The notes beneath the pieces were generated by a model. That model was not told the origin of the DNA and searched no databases. It saw only the letters and a list, made by a program, of their open reading frames with translations. From positions 1 through 46,653 of the forward strand of contig JABWBI010000004.1 of the NCBI GenBank assembly GCA_013360565.1: 46,653 nucleotides of DNA. Reading direction: 5' to 3'. This DNA is from Candidatus Sumerlaeia bacterium (GTDB taxonomy: Bacteria; Sumerlaeota; Sumerlaeia; JABWBI01). Positions 35,635-45,353 of this stretch are shown here, piece by piece. Within the stretch, counting starts at the first letter, position 1. Each line of letters starts with the position of its first letter. Position numbers and translations under genes: made by a program.

Positions 35635-35642
35635 GTCCCGTC

Positions 35643-38600
35643 TCAGGGGGCGTTCACCCTGAGGACAACATCGCGCGCGTCAATCACGCCGTTGTCATCC
35701 ATGTCGGCACCCAGCAGGGCGTCACCGGTGAGCACGGAGGCACCCAAGATGTGCTGGACGATGGTATCGGCAGTTGGGAGCGGAATGTTCACCTGATATG
35801 TCAAGCCGGCCGTCGCGGACCGGCCCGTGTAGGTGGCACCGGTGAACGCGACGGCGGTCACGGCGTTAGCTCCCTCGGCCAGGGCAGGCGCCGAGGCCGT
35901 CCAAGTCCTCGATCCCTCTCCCGAGCTCTGGAAGATGGCCGGGGCGATCTGCCCATTGACCGCGACGAGCGTCGAGTTGGCCGCCTCGTTGGTCGTGATG
36001 GTCACGAGCGGACCGGCGGTCTCCGGCAGGATCGCGTTGTCCGCCGGTGTGACCGACAACACCGAGGGCTCCGCCGGGGAGCCACTGTCGGCAGGCGCGG
36101 GAATGACAATGTCATGACGCAGCGTGACCGCGGCGTTGTCCGGGGAGTCGATCACGCCGTCGTTGAGTCCCGGACCGTCGCTGAAGGCTCGCCCGTAGGC
36201 GTTCTCGCTGTTGCCCACCTGCCCGCCGGCGACATCCACGGCGTCGGGCCCCGCTCCGATGTCGCGCGTGGAGTCGACCTCGTTGTTGTAACCGCCCGCC
36301 AAGTCCGGGCCGAAGCGCTGGTTCTCGAAGGTCGCTGCCTGGATCGTGATGGTCCGCGCGGCCGCTCCGGCCAATCCCAGAGCCGCGCGCGGAATCGAGA
36401 ACTCGATCAGGTCGTTCTCCGCACTGATGTAGCTGCTCTCCCCCGCAGGGGCGAACCAGGCGAGAGTGTCGTCGTCGTCGAACACCTCGACTTGGCTGAA
36501 GGAGCCGTTGACGAAGTGCACCTGGACCGAGAAGTCCCACGTCCTGCCACCCGACGCGTCGAGGAAGGTCCCCGACTCGTCTCCGATGAAATCGGAGATC
36601 ACCGACGTCATGTCGCCCGGCTCGTTCGTGTCGATCCCCACGGCGAAGGACGGCCGGCGGACATCGCCGATGTCGCGCAGGCGCGCCAAGAAGTGGAGAG
36701 CTGTCGCCGTCGCCGCCACGCGCATCTCCGTCAGGTCCATGTTGAAATCGCCGGCGTCGCCGAGGTTTCCGATGTCGGGGTCGTCCCCCAGATCCGTGCG
36801 GCAGTCGCCGGCTCCTCCCGTGTAGATCCACTCTCCGTTCGATGTCGTGATGCTGTGGATCTCCGGCGCCGGTGTGCCCGTCCAGTCGTTGTCCTGGCCG
36901 TCGGCCAGGCGAGGGCTCGGAGCCGGGGCGAAATCACTCGCCCCGATGATCAACACCTGAGTCGACTCCTCGTGGGGGATTCCCGTCCCGTTCAGCCCTG
37001 TCCAGGAGCGCACACGGAGCGAGGCGGCACCATTGAACAGCTCCGCGGAGCCGACGCTGGCCGTGAGCACGGTGCTCGATGGGGGCGTGGGTACGCTCTG
37101 CGTCAGCAGCAGACTCTCGGTTTCGCCGCTCTGAACGAACAGCTGCAGCGAACGGGCGGTGGACTCCAGGCCGGCGATGCTCACGCTCAGCGTCGCGGGA
37201 TTCTGGAGCAGAACGGCCGGTGGCTGACCGGGGGCAGGCGGCGCCGGGTGCACGATCGCGAACTGGGCGCCTGGCGTCTCCGCTGCCACCTGGACGCTCT
37301 GCGTCACGAGGGATGGCGGCTCGCTCCCATCGTTCAGCTCTGCGCTGACCTCAAAGGAGTGGGCTCCGAGGCCGTATCCCCGCCAGTTGAAGCGGAACAC
37401 GTCGAACTCGTCACCCAGGTCCGTGTCCTGCTGGTAAAGTGTGTTCTCGCTCCCCACCAGTCCGGGACTGAAGGCCTGTGCCGGGTGAGCCGTGCCATCG
37501 ACCGTGAGAACGACGTTGAAGGAGTCCGGTGCCGTTCCCGTCGGGTCGAAGGTGTAGAATCCTCCTCCGGGCTTCGCGATGTCCACGAGCACGCGGATGT
37601 CGTCGACGGTGTTCGCGGTCACCAGGCTGGCGAGGTTCTGGAGCTGAACCTCCGGGACCGAGACGGAGGCGTCGATGTTGTCGAACCGCGTCACGCTGGC
37701 GTTCCCCGTCTCCTCGAAGGCAACGACAACCAGCGTGTGCAGGCCGGGGTCGATCTCCGTCCAGTTGAAGCGGAACTCGCCGCGGTCGACCTGGTTCGCC
37801 CGGCTGGTGGGGCTCACTGCCGCGAGGGCGGCCGCATCGTTCCCCACGAAGTCCGGGAGAACATGGACCGAATTCGCCGTGAAGTCGGCGCAGTCGAGCA
37901 CGACCTCGTACTGCACCGACTGGACGTCCCCGGCGCCGGTGCGGCCCGGGAAGCGCAGGGCCATCGGTGGCGGCACCCGGTCGACGCAGATGACCTTGCG
38001 GAAAGTCTGGTAGATGGCCGGCAGGGTGCTCGGGACCCGGCGGAGAAACGCGACCGCCTCGATGTAGTGCAGCCCCTCGGAGAGCTGTGATATGTCGAGC
38101 GCCGCGGAATAGGTCCCGTTGCCCCCGAAGCCAGGGCTTGAGCTGGTGAACGTCTGATAGCCGCGGAACTCGCCTCCCGGGAAGAGCCCCGTGCCAATGA
38201 TGTCCTGGGCACCGGCGTCGATGCGCACGATGGCGTTGTCGTCGAGGTCCTCGTCCTGCATCGTGAGCGTCAGCGTGACGCTGTCCGCGGTGATGACCTC
38301 GATGGGAGTGATCCTGCGCTGGCCGTGGGGCACTGTGGCGGCGTCGGGAGCGATCGTCGAAGAGACCGGCGTGATCACCAGCGGGGCCGCACCCAGCCCC
38401 CGGGGCTGCGCCGGGCCCCAGGCGGCATAGCCTCGCCCATTCGCACTCGAGGGGATCGTGACGGTCGCGTTGCCACTCCCGTCCACATTGACCGTCGCCG
38501 ACGCCCCCGCGTTGCCGGTCAGCTCGACGAGCGTCACGTTGCGAAAAGCCAGATTGGCCAGATTCCGCGTCGCCGCGGAGGCCCCGTTGTCATTCAGGCC

Positions 38601-39977
38601 CACAAGGAGCGCGTTCTCTCTCTCGTAAACGTAGGCGTCTCCGTCGATCCAGCGCGTGCGGTGCGCACCCCGGGCATACTCGTGGTGGATGTCGACCAGA
38701 CGTGTGATGCGGTCCCCGAATTCGCCGCCGAGGGCGTCTCCGCGCCCGCGCTGGGGAAAGTCCCGCCCCGTGCCGAACTCCAGGGCGTTGAAGTAGACCA
38801 CGGGAAAGCCCGTGCGTGTCAGGATGTGGGCATAGGCGATGTTGTCGTTCGCCGGCGGACCGTTGTCGTGACTCGAGACGAACTGAACCCCCCGGGAGCC
38901 GTCGTTCGCGTTGCCGTCGCTGCCGTCGAAGGACGCGAACTCGAAGCCCCTCATGTCTCCGAAGCCGTTGCCGTTGAGGATGTCACGCATCGTGAAGTAG
39001 AGCGGGAAGTCGAGCACATCGCGGTTTCCCACGAGGTCTTTGCGGGTGTAGGAGTTCAGAACCCCGAAGTTGCCGTCGTACACTTCGCCGAAGCTGAACG
39101 GGGTGGACCCGTCCGGGTTCGAGTCGTCGAGAGCGGGATCGTAGAAGTCGTTCCAGAAGAACTGCGGCACATGCTTGACCGCGTCGAGGCGGAAGCCGTC
39201 CGCGCCGATGACCTCGTGCAGCCACCGCGTGTGCCGGATCAGCAGCCCCGTCGCGTTCTCGGGCACCGGGTCCCCCGCCAGGGGATTCGAGAGATTGAAG
39301 CCCGAGTGCGTGTGGACGTCGCCCGCTGTGTTGCCCAGCGAGGCGGGTGAGTTGAAATCGATGTCGGGGTAGTAGCGGCGATTGGACTCGAGCGCCGGCT
39401 CACCGGGGATGTTCAGGGGGGCGCCCGGCGTCACGGGGTGCCGGATGAACACGTGGTTCTTCTCCTGGGCAATGTCGATCAGCCCCGCCAAGCGCCCGTT
39501 GAGATCTCCGCCGTCGAAGCTCCCGTGGAAATCCCCGTCGATGTCTCCGGGCAGCGTCAGCGCGAAGCCGGGGTAGTCGCCGCTCGCAACGAAACCGGGC
39601 GTTCCGAGGTCACGGAAGCCATTGTGGTTCAGGACCAGGTCGATGAACACGTTGACGGTCGCCGCATCGGCCTCGCGGATCATCCTGGTCAGGCTCGACT
39701 CCGTGCCGTAGAGCGTCCTCTGAAACGGCGTGCCCAGGTGGAAACGGTCGAACACATCGTAGCCGACGGAGAAGCCCCCGGTGTCGGCGAGACTCACCGG
39801 CGGCACCCACAGCGCATCGTAGCCCGCCATGAAGATGTCCGGCATGCGACGCTCGATGGTCTCCCACCGGCTCTCGAAGTACTGGAGTATCACCTCAGCA
39901 CGGGCGGCGGGCACAGCCAGTGCGAGGGCAGCGATCCACGTGCGGAGACCAGGGACGGGGGCGGAGATGGCCTTCAT
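35643..39977 (-). CDS. Multidomain secreted alpha-amylase-family hydrolase with dockerin-like tail
   Basis: A 1444-residue protein. A signal peptide (to ~27) precedes a GH13 barrel, about residues 28-480, with the catalytic set visible: DLVLNHNG (D113 to H118), nucleophile Asp265 in GFRLDAV, acid/base Glu298 in FGEVYDG, and Asp371 in SSHDNG. Beyond it come several Ig-like/beta-sandwich regions, then a segment (~1120-1310) resembling a CBM9-type or glucodextranase C-terminal module (RLADGQDNDWTG, EMRVAATATALHFLARL). The last ~45 residues have a dockerin-like calcium loop (GADMDDNGVIDARDVVLRV) with one clear repeat. The opposing long open frames are shadows. It probably cleaves alpha-glucans at the cell surface. 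Confidence 0.85.
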   Translation of the reverse strand: MKAISAPVPGLRTWIAALALAVPAARAEVILQYFESRWETIERRMPDIFMAGYDALWVPPVSLADTGGFSVGYDVFDRFHLGTPFQRTLYGTESSLTRMIREADAATVNVFIDLVLNHNGFRDLGTPGFVASGDYPGFALTLPGDIDGDFHGSFDGGDLNGRLAGLIDIAQEKNHVFIRHPVTPGAPLNIPGEPALESNRRYYPDIDFNSPASLGNTAGDVHTHSGFNLSNPLAGDPVPENATGLLIRHTRWLHEVIGADGFRLDAVKHVPQFFWNDFYDPALDDSNPDGSTPFSFGEVYDGNFGVLNSYTRKDLVGNRDVLDFPLYFTMRDILNGNGFGDMRGFEFASFDGSDGNANDGSRGVQFVSSHDNGPPANDNIAYAHILTRTGFPVVYFNALEFGTGRDFPQRGRGDALGGEFGDRITRLVDIHHEYARGAHRTRWIDGDAYVYERENALLVGLNDNGASAATRNLANLAFRNVTLVELTGNAGASATVNVDGSGNATVTIPSSANGRGYAAWGPAQPRGLGAAPLVITPVSSTIAPDAATVPHGQRRITPIEVITADSVTLTLTMQDEDLDDNAIVRIDAGAQDIIGTGLFPGGEFRGYQTFTSSSPGFGGNGTYSAALDISQLSEGLHYIEAVAFLRRVPSTLPAIYQTFRKVICVDRVPPPMALRFPGRTGAGDVQSVQYEVVLDCADFTANSVHVLPDFVGNDAAALAAVSPTSRANQVDRGEFRFNWTEIDPGLHTLVVVAFEETGNASVTRFDNIDASVSVPEVQLQNLASLVTANTVDDIRVLVDIAKPGGGFYTFDPTGTAPDSFNVVLTVDGTAHPAQAFSPGLVGSENTLYQQDTDLGDEFDVFRFNWRGYGLGAHSFEVSAELNDGSEPPSLVTQSVQVAAETPGAQFAIVHPAPPAPGQPPAVLLQNPATLSVSIAGLESTARSLQLFVQSGETESLLLTQSVPTPPSSTVLTASVGSAELFNGAASLRVRSWTGLNGTGIPHEESTQVLIIGASDFAPAPSPRLADGQDNDWTGTPAPEIHSITTSNGEWIYTGGAGDCRTDLGDDPDIGNLGDAGDFNMDLTEMRVAATATALHFLARLRDIGDVRRPSFAVGIDTNEPGDMTSVISDFIGDESGTFLDASGGRTWDFSVQVHFVNGSFSQVEVFDDDDTLAWFAPAGESSYISAENDLIEFSIPRAALGLAGAAARTITIQAATFENQRFGPDLAGGYNNEVDSTRDIGAGPDAVDVAGGQVGNSENAYGRAFSDGPGLNDGVIDSPDNAAVTLRHDIVIPAPADSGSPAEPSVLSVTPADNAILPETAGPLVTITTNEAANSTLVAVNGQIAPAIFQSSGEGSRTWTASAPALAEGANAVTAVAFTGATYTGRSATAGLTYQVNIPLPTADTIVQHILGASVLTGDALLGADMDDNGVIDARDVVLRVNAP

Positions 39978-40018
39978 CGAATCGGAGGATTTCGCCGATT
40001 TGGAACGGTTTATCTCCC

Positions 40019-40048
40019 TGTGTAGTTCCTCTCTCGCCGCCTTGTCAA
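40019..40048 (-). promoter_or_regulatory. Promoter of the amylase gene
   Basis: On the minus strand a perfect TTGACA (40048-40043) is followed after 18 bases by TACACA (40024-40019; three of six), about 42 bases before the ATG. No Shine-Dalgarno is visible before that ATG. Confidence 0.35.
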
Positions 40049-40079
40049 TCGATTCTGGCCGCGATGCCCGGCCCCGGTC

Positions 40080-41087
40080 TCAGTCGGGGCCGAGAGGCCG
40101 CTTCAAGCGCCGAGCCCACTGGGAGTCGACTTCCCTGGGGATTTTCCATCTCGGCCGTTTCAAGCCCCCGGATGCCCCGCCGATCAGCTCTCGCAGAACG
40201 CTCAGATTGGCCCGGTCCTCGAAGCCGTCGTCGCGCTTCGGCGTTTCGAGCACCTTGGGCACCCGGGCGAAACGGGCGTCTCTGAGCAGGGCGCGGAAGC
40301 CAGCCAGCCCGACGTGGCCCCTGCCGATGTGCTCGTGACGATCGACGCGCGAACTCCGCGGCCTCTTCGAGTCGTTGAGGTGGACAGCGCGGATGTGCTC
40401 GACTCCGATCGCCGCGTCCCATCTCTCCATCGTCTCCCGCCAGCCGGTCTCCGTTGTGATGTCGTATCCCGCCGCCAAGGCGTGGCAGGTGTCGAAGCAG
40501 AACGCGACACGCGCTCCACCCTCCGCACGGTCGCGCATGACAGCCAGCTCTTCAAACGTCCGCCCGAGCGCCGTGCCCTGCCCGGCCACGTTCTCGAGGA
40601 AGACGGCGGCGCGGCATCCCCCGGTGCGGCGAAGCACCTCACGCAGGTTCTTGGCGATAGCGGCAATGCCCGCCTGCTCACCCGCCCCCATGTGCATTCC
40701 AGGGTGCAGGACAATCCCGGGCAGACCGAGCAGCTCGCATCGCTCGATCTCGTCGGCAAGGGCCCGCATCGACTTCTCCGCGTAGCCCCTGTCGACAGCC
40801 GCAAGATTGATCAGGTATGTGCTGTGCGCGAACGCGGCGTCGATCCGGCACTCCTTCACCGCCTCGCAGAACAGGCGCGCGCTCGCATCGCTGATCCCGG
40901 GGCCACTCCACTGCCGATTGCTCTTCGTGAAGATCTGAATCGCGGAGCACCCGAGCAGGCGCCCGCGGTGCGGCGCGAGCTCCACGCCGCCCGCGATCGA
41001 GACGTGCGTCCCGACGAAATCGTGGGGAGCCTCCCCGTCTCGCGTGCCCCGGCGGCGGGACTTCGCCCCTGTGTGTTGGCTCGTCAC
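40080..41087 (-). CDS. nfo: Endonuclease IV (AP endonuclease)
   Basis: Cuts DNA at abasic sites with a three-zinc active site. Ligand motifs are clear in order: THVSIAGG, AHSTYLINLA, VLHPGMH, FLENVAG, CFDTCHALAAGYD, VHLNDSK, DRHEHIG and LETPK. The GTG at 41087 is the likely start, giving 335 residues; GTG 41171 is possible but would add a basic N-terminal stretch not usual in the family. A basic C-terminal extension of about 30 residues (RPRWKIPREVDSQWARRLKRP) goes beyond the normal ~280 residues. It is divergent from pepA and stands about 100 bases upstream of the amylase gene. Confidence 0.93.
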   Translation of the reverse strand: MTSQHTGAKSRRRGTRDGEAPHDFVGTHVSIAGGVELAPHRGRLLGCSAIQIFTKSNRQWSGPGISDASARLFCEAVKECRIDAAFAHSTYLINLAAVDRGYAEKSMRALADEIERCELLGLPGIVLHPGMHMGAGEQAGIAAIAKNLREVLRRTGGCRAAVFLENVAGQGTALGRTFEELAVMRDRAEGGARVAFCFDTCHALAAGYDITTETGWRETMERWDAAIGVEHIRAVHLNDSKRPRSSRVDRHEHIGRGHVGLAGFRALLRDARFARVPKVLETPKRDDGFEDRANLSVLRELIGGASGGLKRPRWKIPREVDSQWARRLKRPLGPD

Positions 41088-41224
41088 TGGCCGTCCGTTG
41101 TCCTCGCACCGCTGATGACGCCCACTTTCGCACCCGCGTCCGCGCCGGGTCAATTGCCTTTGATTTGACACGGCGCATGCCGGCCGATTGACTGTTCGGA
41201 CCCGCGAATCAGGAGTCTGCGCCC

Positions 41225-42739
41225 ATGCGCCTCAGCGCCACTGTCTCCACGCCTGCCCGAGCTCCCGGGGACGCGCTCGCCGTCTCCGTGTGGCAGGAGG
41301 ACATCCGCCGGCGTGCCATCGTGGCGGAGGATCTCGCACGCCTTGACCGCGACGCCCACGGCGCCCTGTCCGCCGCCGTGGCACGCGAATCCATGAAGGG
41401 GGAACGCGGGCAGCGCGTCGAAGCCGCCACAAGGGGCGGCCGAATCATCGTCTTCCTCGGCATGGGCAAGAGGGCCAAGATGGACCCCCGCGCGTGGCTG
41501 ATCCTCGGTGCTGCGGCCTCTCACTTCGCCCGTGAGCACCGGGTGAAGTCGCTCGCCCTCGCAGCCCGTGTCGAGGGGACTGGCGAGATCGCTCGGCTGC
41601 TCGCCCAGGGGCTGCACCTCGGAGGCTACGAATATGCGCTCGGCACCGGGGAGAAGTTCAAGAGGCGCAAGCTCCCGCTTCAGAGCACAGTCATCTCTTT
41701 TCTCTCAAAGCTGCCCGGCCAGGTGACCGAGGCCCTGCGCACCGGATCGATTGTCGGCCAGGCGGCGAACTTTGCACGCGACCTCGTCAACGAGCCCGCG
41801 AACGTTGTCACGCCGACCGAGCTGGCCGCACGGGCGAAGGCCTGGTGTGAACCGGCCGGGGTCGAGGTCGACGTGTGGGGCAAGGCGAAGCTGAAGGCGT
41901 TGAATTGCGGAGGCCTGCTGGGCGTGAATCAGGGCTCGACCGAGCCGCCCGTCATGATCGTCATGCGACACGCGCCCGAGGAGCTCCGGGGGGGCCCCAA
42001 GCTCGCCCTCGTGGGAAAGGGCGTCACGTTCGACACCGGTGGCATCTCGCTCAAGCCGGGCGCCGACATGCACCTCATGAAGGGGGACATGGCCGGGGCG
42101 GCGGCCGTCATCGCGGCCATGGGGGCCATCGGGCGGCTCCGCCTGCCGGTCCAGGTCATCGCCTACGTGCCCTCGACGGACAATATGCCCAGCGGGTCCG
42201 CCATCCGGCCCGGCGACGTCGTCACCCATCCGAACGGCAAGACGACCGAGGTCCTCAACACGGATGCGGAGGGGCGCCTCATCTTGGCCGACGCCCTGGT
42301 CCACGCGTGCCGCGAGAAGCCGACTCACCTGGTCGACTGGGCGACGCTGACGGGCGCCTGCGTCGTCGCTCTCGGCGAGCGCATCGCCGGCGTCATGTCA
42401 CCCGACGAAGCCTGGCGAGCCCGGGTCTGTGCACTCGGCACCGATGCAGGCGAGCGCGTCTGGCCCCTCCCACTCGACGAGGACTTTGCCGAGGGCTTGA
42501 AGAAGAGTGACGTCGCCGACCTCGCCAACATCGGCGGCGGCCGGTGGGGCGGAGCCGAGGTCGCGGGAAAGTTCCTCGAACAGTTCGTCGACGGCCCCCT
42601 GTGGGCCCATGTCGACATCGCTGGGCCCTCATATGCCAGCTCGGCGCACGCGCAGTTCACCACGAAGGGCGCGACGGGCTGCGGCGTCCCGCTCGCGGTG
42701 CGTCTGGCGGAGTCACTCGCCGCCGCGCGCGGAGGCTGA
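41225..42739 (+). CDS. pepA: Leucyl aminopeptidase (M17)
   Basis: A 504-residue cytosolic M17 metallo-aminopeptidase. The C-terminal catalytic domain carries the two-metal ligand sequences VGKGVTFDTGGISLKPG and DNMPSGSA, and the signature NTDAEGRLILADAL. The N-terminal half is less conserved, as in most family members. AGGAG lies 9 bases before the ATG. It releases N-terminal residues from peptides, and PepA homologues can also bind DNA. It is divergent from nfo and followed after about 70 bases by the radical SAM gene. Confidence 0.96.
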   Translation: MRLSATVSTPARAPGDALAVSVWQEDIRRRAIVAEDLARLDRDAHGALSAAVARESMKGERGQRVEAATRGGRIIVFLGMGKRAKMDPRAWLILGAAASHFAREHRVKSLALAARVEGTGEIARLLAQGLHLGGYEYALGTGEKFKRRKLPLQSTVISFLSKLPGQVTEALRTGSIVGQAANFARDLVNEPANVVTPTELAARAKAWCEPAGVEVDVWGKAKLKALNCGGLLGVNQGSTEPPVMIVMRHAPEELRGGPKLALVGKGVTFDTGGISLKPGADMHLMKGDMAGAAAVIAAMGAIGRLRLPVQVIAYVPSTDNMPSGSAIRPGDVVTHPNGKTTEVLNTDAEGRLILADALVHACREKPTHLVDWATLTGACVVALGERIAGVMSPDEAWRARVCALGTDAGERVWPLPLDEDFAEGLKKSDVADLANIGGGRWGGAEVAGKFLEQFVDGPLWAHVDIAGPSYASSAHAQFTTKGATGCGVPLAVRLAESLAAARGG

Positions 42740-42809
42740 GCTTTCGCATTGACCCGCCTCCGGCCCCTGTGTCGGAATGCCGAAACACCTTGCTCTGCTG
42801 AGGCTGCTC

Positions 42810-44291
42810 ATGCCTGTCCGCGTCTCCATCGTGAACCCGCCCGACCTGACCGGAGAGATCTACTTCAAAGAGGTCTCCCGCTGCGGCCGCAAGTCGGTCG
42901 CGGGGGAGATCTGGCCTCAGACCGGCCTCGCCTATCTCGCGGCCACGCTGGAGGAGGCCGGGCACAGTGTCGACTTCGTCGACTCCATGGCCGAAGGCAT
43001 CGATGTCGAGGCGCTCCGGGCACGCATCACCCGATTCGACCCTCACCTCGTGGTCTTCAACACGATCACGCCGACCATCGTGAATGACTGCGAAGTGATG
43101 CGCCGAATCCACGACCCCAGGCGCCTCTGGGGCTGTGTCGGGACGCACGCGTCGGTCTTGCCCCAGGAGACGATCTGCAACTCGGGCTGCGACTTCACGC
43201 TGATCAACGAGGCCGAGGACTCGATCGTCGAGGTCGCCGCCGCCCTTGACCGGCTCGGAGTCGACGCCATCCGCGCGGATCCGCCGCAGGGTTTCGCCGG
43301 CGTGCAGGGCGGCATTGCGCACAGCGACGGCAACGGCGGGGTCGCTGTGACTGAGAAGCGAAAGTACATCCGCGACCTCGACCGCCTGCCACTGCCGGCG
43401 CGGCACCTCATGCCGATGGACCGCTACCGCATGCCCTTCTTCCCCGGCGAGCGGTTCGCGACCATCATCCCCTCGCGGGGGTGCCCCTGGACATGCACCT
43501 ACTGCCGCGCCGGGCAGGTCTACGGCAGCATGGTCCGCGTGCGCAGACCAGAGAGCCTTGTCGAGGAGATGCGCCGTCTCGACGAGGAGCACGACTGCCG
43601 CGCGGTCGTCTTCATGACGGACGGACTGACATTCAAGCCCGAGTGGACGAAGCAGGTCTGCGAGGCGATCATCGAGGCCAAGCTGCGCACGCGCTGGATC
43701 TGCAACTCGCGCGTTGACTGCGTGACGCTCGACCTGCTCCGGCTCATGAAACGCGCCGGGTGCCTGATGGTCTCCTACGGCGTCGAGTCGGGCTCACAGG
43801 CTGTGCTCGACCTCTCGAAGAAGCACATCACGCTCCAGCAGAGCCGCGATGCCATCAAGTGGACGCGCCAGGCGGGCCTGAAGAGCATGGCCTACTTCAT
43901 CATCGGCCTGCCGGGGGAGACGCGCGAGACCATCGAGGAGTCCAAACGCTTCGCCCGCGAGATCAACCCCGACTACGTCAACTTCCATGTCGCCACACCG
44001 TTCCCCGGCACCGAGCTCTACGACATCGCCAAGAGCAATGGCTGGCTCATCACCGAGGACTGGAGCCAGTACGAGGAGGAGGGCTCGGGTGTGATGCGCA
44101 CCGGCAGCCTGACGCCCGCGGACCTGATCCGCGCTCAGCGCGAGGCGATGCGCGAGTTCTACATGCGGCCGCGGAGGCTCATGAAGGAGATCTTCAACAT
44201 TCGCAGCCTCTCGGACTTCCAGGCCAAGTTCACCGCCGGCATGCGTGTCCTCCGCGGGCATCGGAGGAAGGAGCCGGTCGCAGCGGGGTGA
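42810..44291 (+). CDS. B12-binding-domain radical SAM protein
   Basis: The 493-residue protein has an N-terminal cobalamin-binding-like domain (VSIVNPPDLTGEIYF to FNTITPT), then a radical SAM core with CxxxCxxC (Cys225, Cys229, Cys232 in GCPWTCTYC), ESLVEEMRRL, VVFMTDGLTF and SYGVESGSQAVL. It ends in an extra helical segment. Such proteins methylate or rearrange lipids, hopanoids, peptides or sugars; the substrate cannot be told. The start at 42810 has GAGG 6 bases upstream; ATG at 42777 lacks one. It follows pepA and converges on the HDOD gene. HpnP/HpnR-type hopanoid methylase is one candidate without strong support. Confidence 0.85.
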   Translation: MPVRVSIVNPPDLTGEIYFKEVSRCGRKSVAGEIWPQTGLAYLAATLEEAGHSVDFVDSMAEGIDVEALRARITRFDPHLVVFNTITPTIVNDCEVMRRIHDPRRLWGCVGTHASVLPQETICNSGCDFTLINEAEDSIVEVAAALDRLGVDAIRADPPQGFAGVQGGIAHSDGNGGVAVTEKRKYIRDLDRLPLPARHLMPMDRYRMPFFPGERFATIIPSRGCPWTCTYCRAGQVYGSMVRVRRPESLVEEMRRLDEEHDCRAVVFMTDGLTFKPEWTKQVCEAIIEAKLRTRWICNSRVDCVTLDLLRLMKRAGCLMVSYGVESGSQAVLDLSKKHITLQQSRDAIKWTRQAGLKSMAYFIIGLPGETRETIEESKRFAREINPDYVNFHVATPFPGTELYDIAKSNGWLITEDWSQYEEEGSGVMRTGSLTPADLIRAQREAMREFYMRPRRLMKEIFNIRSLSDFQAKFTAGMRVLRGHRRKEPVAAG

Positions 44292-44318
44292 CAGCGACCG
44301 CCGCCAGAGAGACTCCGT

Positions 44319-45191
44319 TCAGACCGCGACGAGCGCGCCCAGACCGCCGAGCGCCCGCTTCAGCTGACTGATGACTTTCTCGCGGTGCGAGCTGTTGAGG
44401 CCGAGGGGGAACCACATCTCCTCTGGGATCTCGGGGGCCGAGTAGTCGCCGTTGTGGCCGATGCCCTCGCTCCGCACGAGCCGGTCCGCCAAGTCGAGCA
44501 GCGTGCGGATCTGCATCTCCGCGGAGCCAGGCGCCATGTGCTCGGTACCGGTGTGATGGTTTCGCACCGTGTTGACGAGCAGGGGCGGAAAGTCCCAGCG
44601 CTCGGCCAGCATCGCGCCGACCTGCGTGTGGTCGACGCCCAGCACCTCCTGCTCGGCCCGCTCCGCCGGCCAGCCGCACTGCTGCGCCATCGACAGGATC
44701 CGGCCGTGCTCCAGCGGCCAGCACTCATCGATGATCAGCTTTCCCATGTCGTGAATCAGTGCGCAGACGTAGGCGCGCTCGGCCGGATGCGCGGCGAGCC
44801 TCAGGAGCACCTTCGTGCACTGGGCACAGGCGAACGAGTAGTCCCAGAACGCCCGCCGATCGAAGGCCCCCGGGCTCCGCTCGCCGAGGAATCCGTGCAT
44901 CGCCGTGCTGACGACGTGGTCGCCGATCTCCGTCTTGCCGAGAAGGGCCACGGCCTGGGTCACCGTCTCGATCTTGCGCAGGAAGCCGTAGTAGGGCGAG
45001 TTTGCCACCCGGAGCACCCGCGTTGTCATCCCCTGATCCATCAGGAGCGCCTCGACCAGCTGCGCCACCGTGCTCTCCGGCTCGGCCACGAGGTCCAGCA
45101 CCTGGTGCACGGCCGAAGGCAAGCTGGGCAGCGCGCGGATGCGGAACTCGATGAGCTCGAGCCGCTGCTGGACGGCGCTGGTCTCTGCCAC
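44319..45191 (-). CDS. HDOD-domain protein
   Basis: A 290-residue protein of the HDOD family (metal-dependent output domain related to HD phosphodiesterases). It has LPSLPSAVHQVLDLVAEP, ANSPYYGFLRKIETVTQAVALLGKTEI, the ALIHDMGKL motif and VDHTQVGAMLAERW. Such proteins usually act in signalling and motility or biofilm control and often lack catalytic activity. The GTG start at 45191 has no strong ribosome-binding site. It converges on the radical SAM gene and is divergent from bshC, which shares a short gap holding small hairpins. Confidence 0.9.
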   Translation of the reverse strand: MAETSAVQQRLELIEFRIRALPSLPSAVHQVLDLVAEPESTVAQLVEALLMDQGMTTRVLRVANSPYYGFLRKIETVTQAVALLGKTEIGDHVVSTAMHGFLGERSPGAFDRRAFWDYSFACAQCTKVLLRLAAHPAERAYVCALIHDMGKLIIDECWPLEHGRILSMAQQCGWPAERAEQEVLGVDHTQVGAMLAERWDFPPLLVNTVRNHHTGTEHMAPGSAEMQIRTLLDLADRLVRSEGIGHNGDYSAPEIPEEMWFPLGLNSSHREKVISQLKRALGGLGALVAV

Positions 45192-45204
45192 AGAACCGGT
45201 GCTC

Positions 45205-45221
45205 CTCAGGGAGGCCCTGAG
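45205..45221. promoter_or_regulatory. Leader hairpin upstream of the HDOD gene
   Basis: A perfect 7-bp stem (45205-45211 with 45215-45221) with a 3-base loop lies 13 bases upstream of the HDOD start. It may affect translation on the minus strand; nothing more can be said. Confidence 0.25.
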
Positions 45222-45353
45222 CGCTCCGCGCCGGTCCGGCGCGGGCCAGAGGTCTCCACCCTGCTCATCGGCCCGTCCCTCCGAACAGTGAAGCGGAATT
45301 CTGCCGCGGTTGACTTCGCCGCCCCGCCGGGCGCTTGATGATGAGTGACCGCC

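Noticed and set aside
35628-38090. Plus-strand open frame of about 820 codons opposite the amylase gene
   Set aside because: Arg/Asp/Val-rich shadow of a gene with clear GH13 motifs; no start site support.
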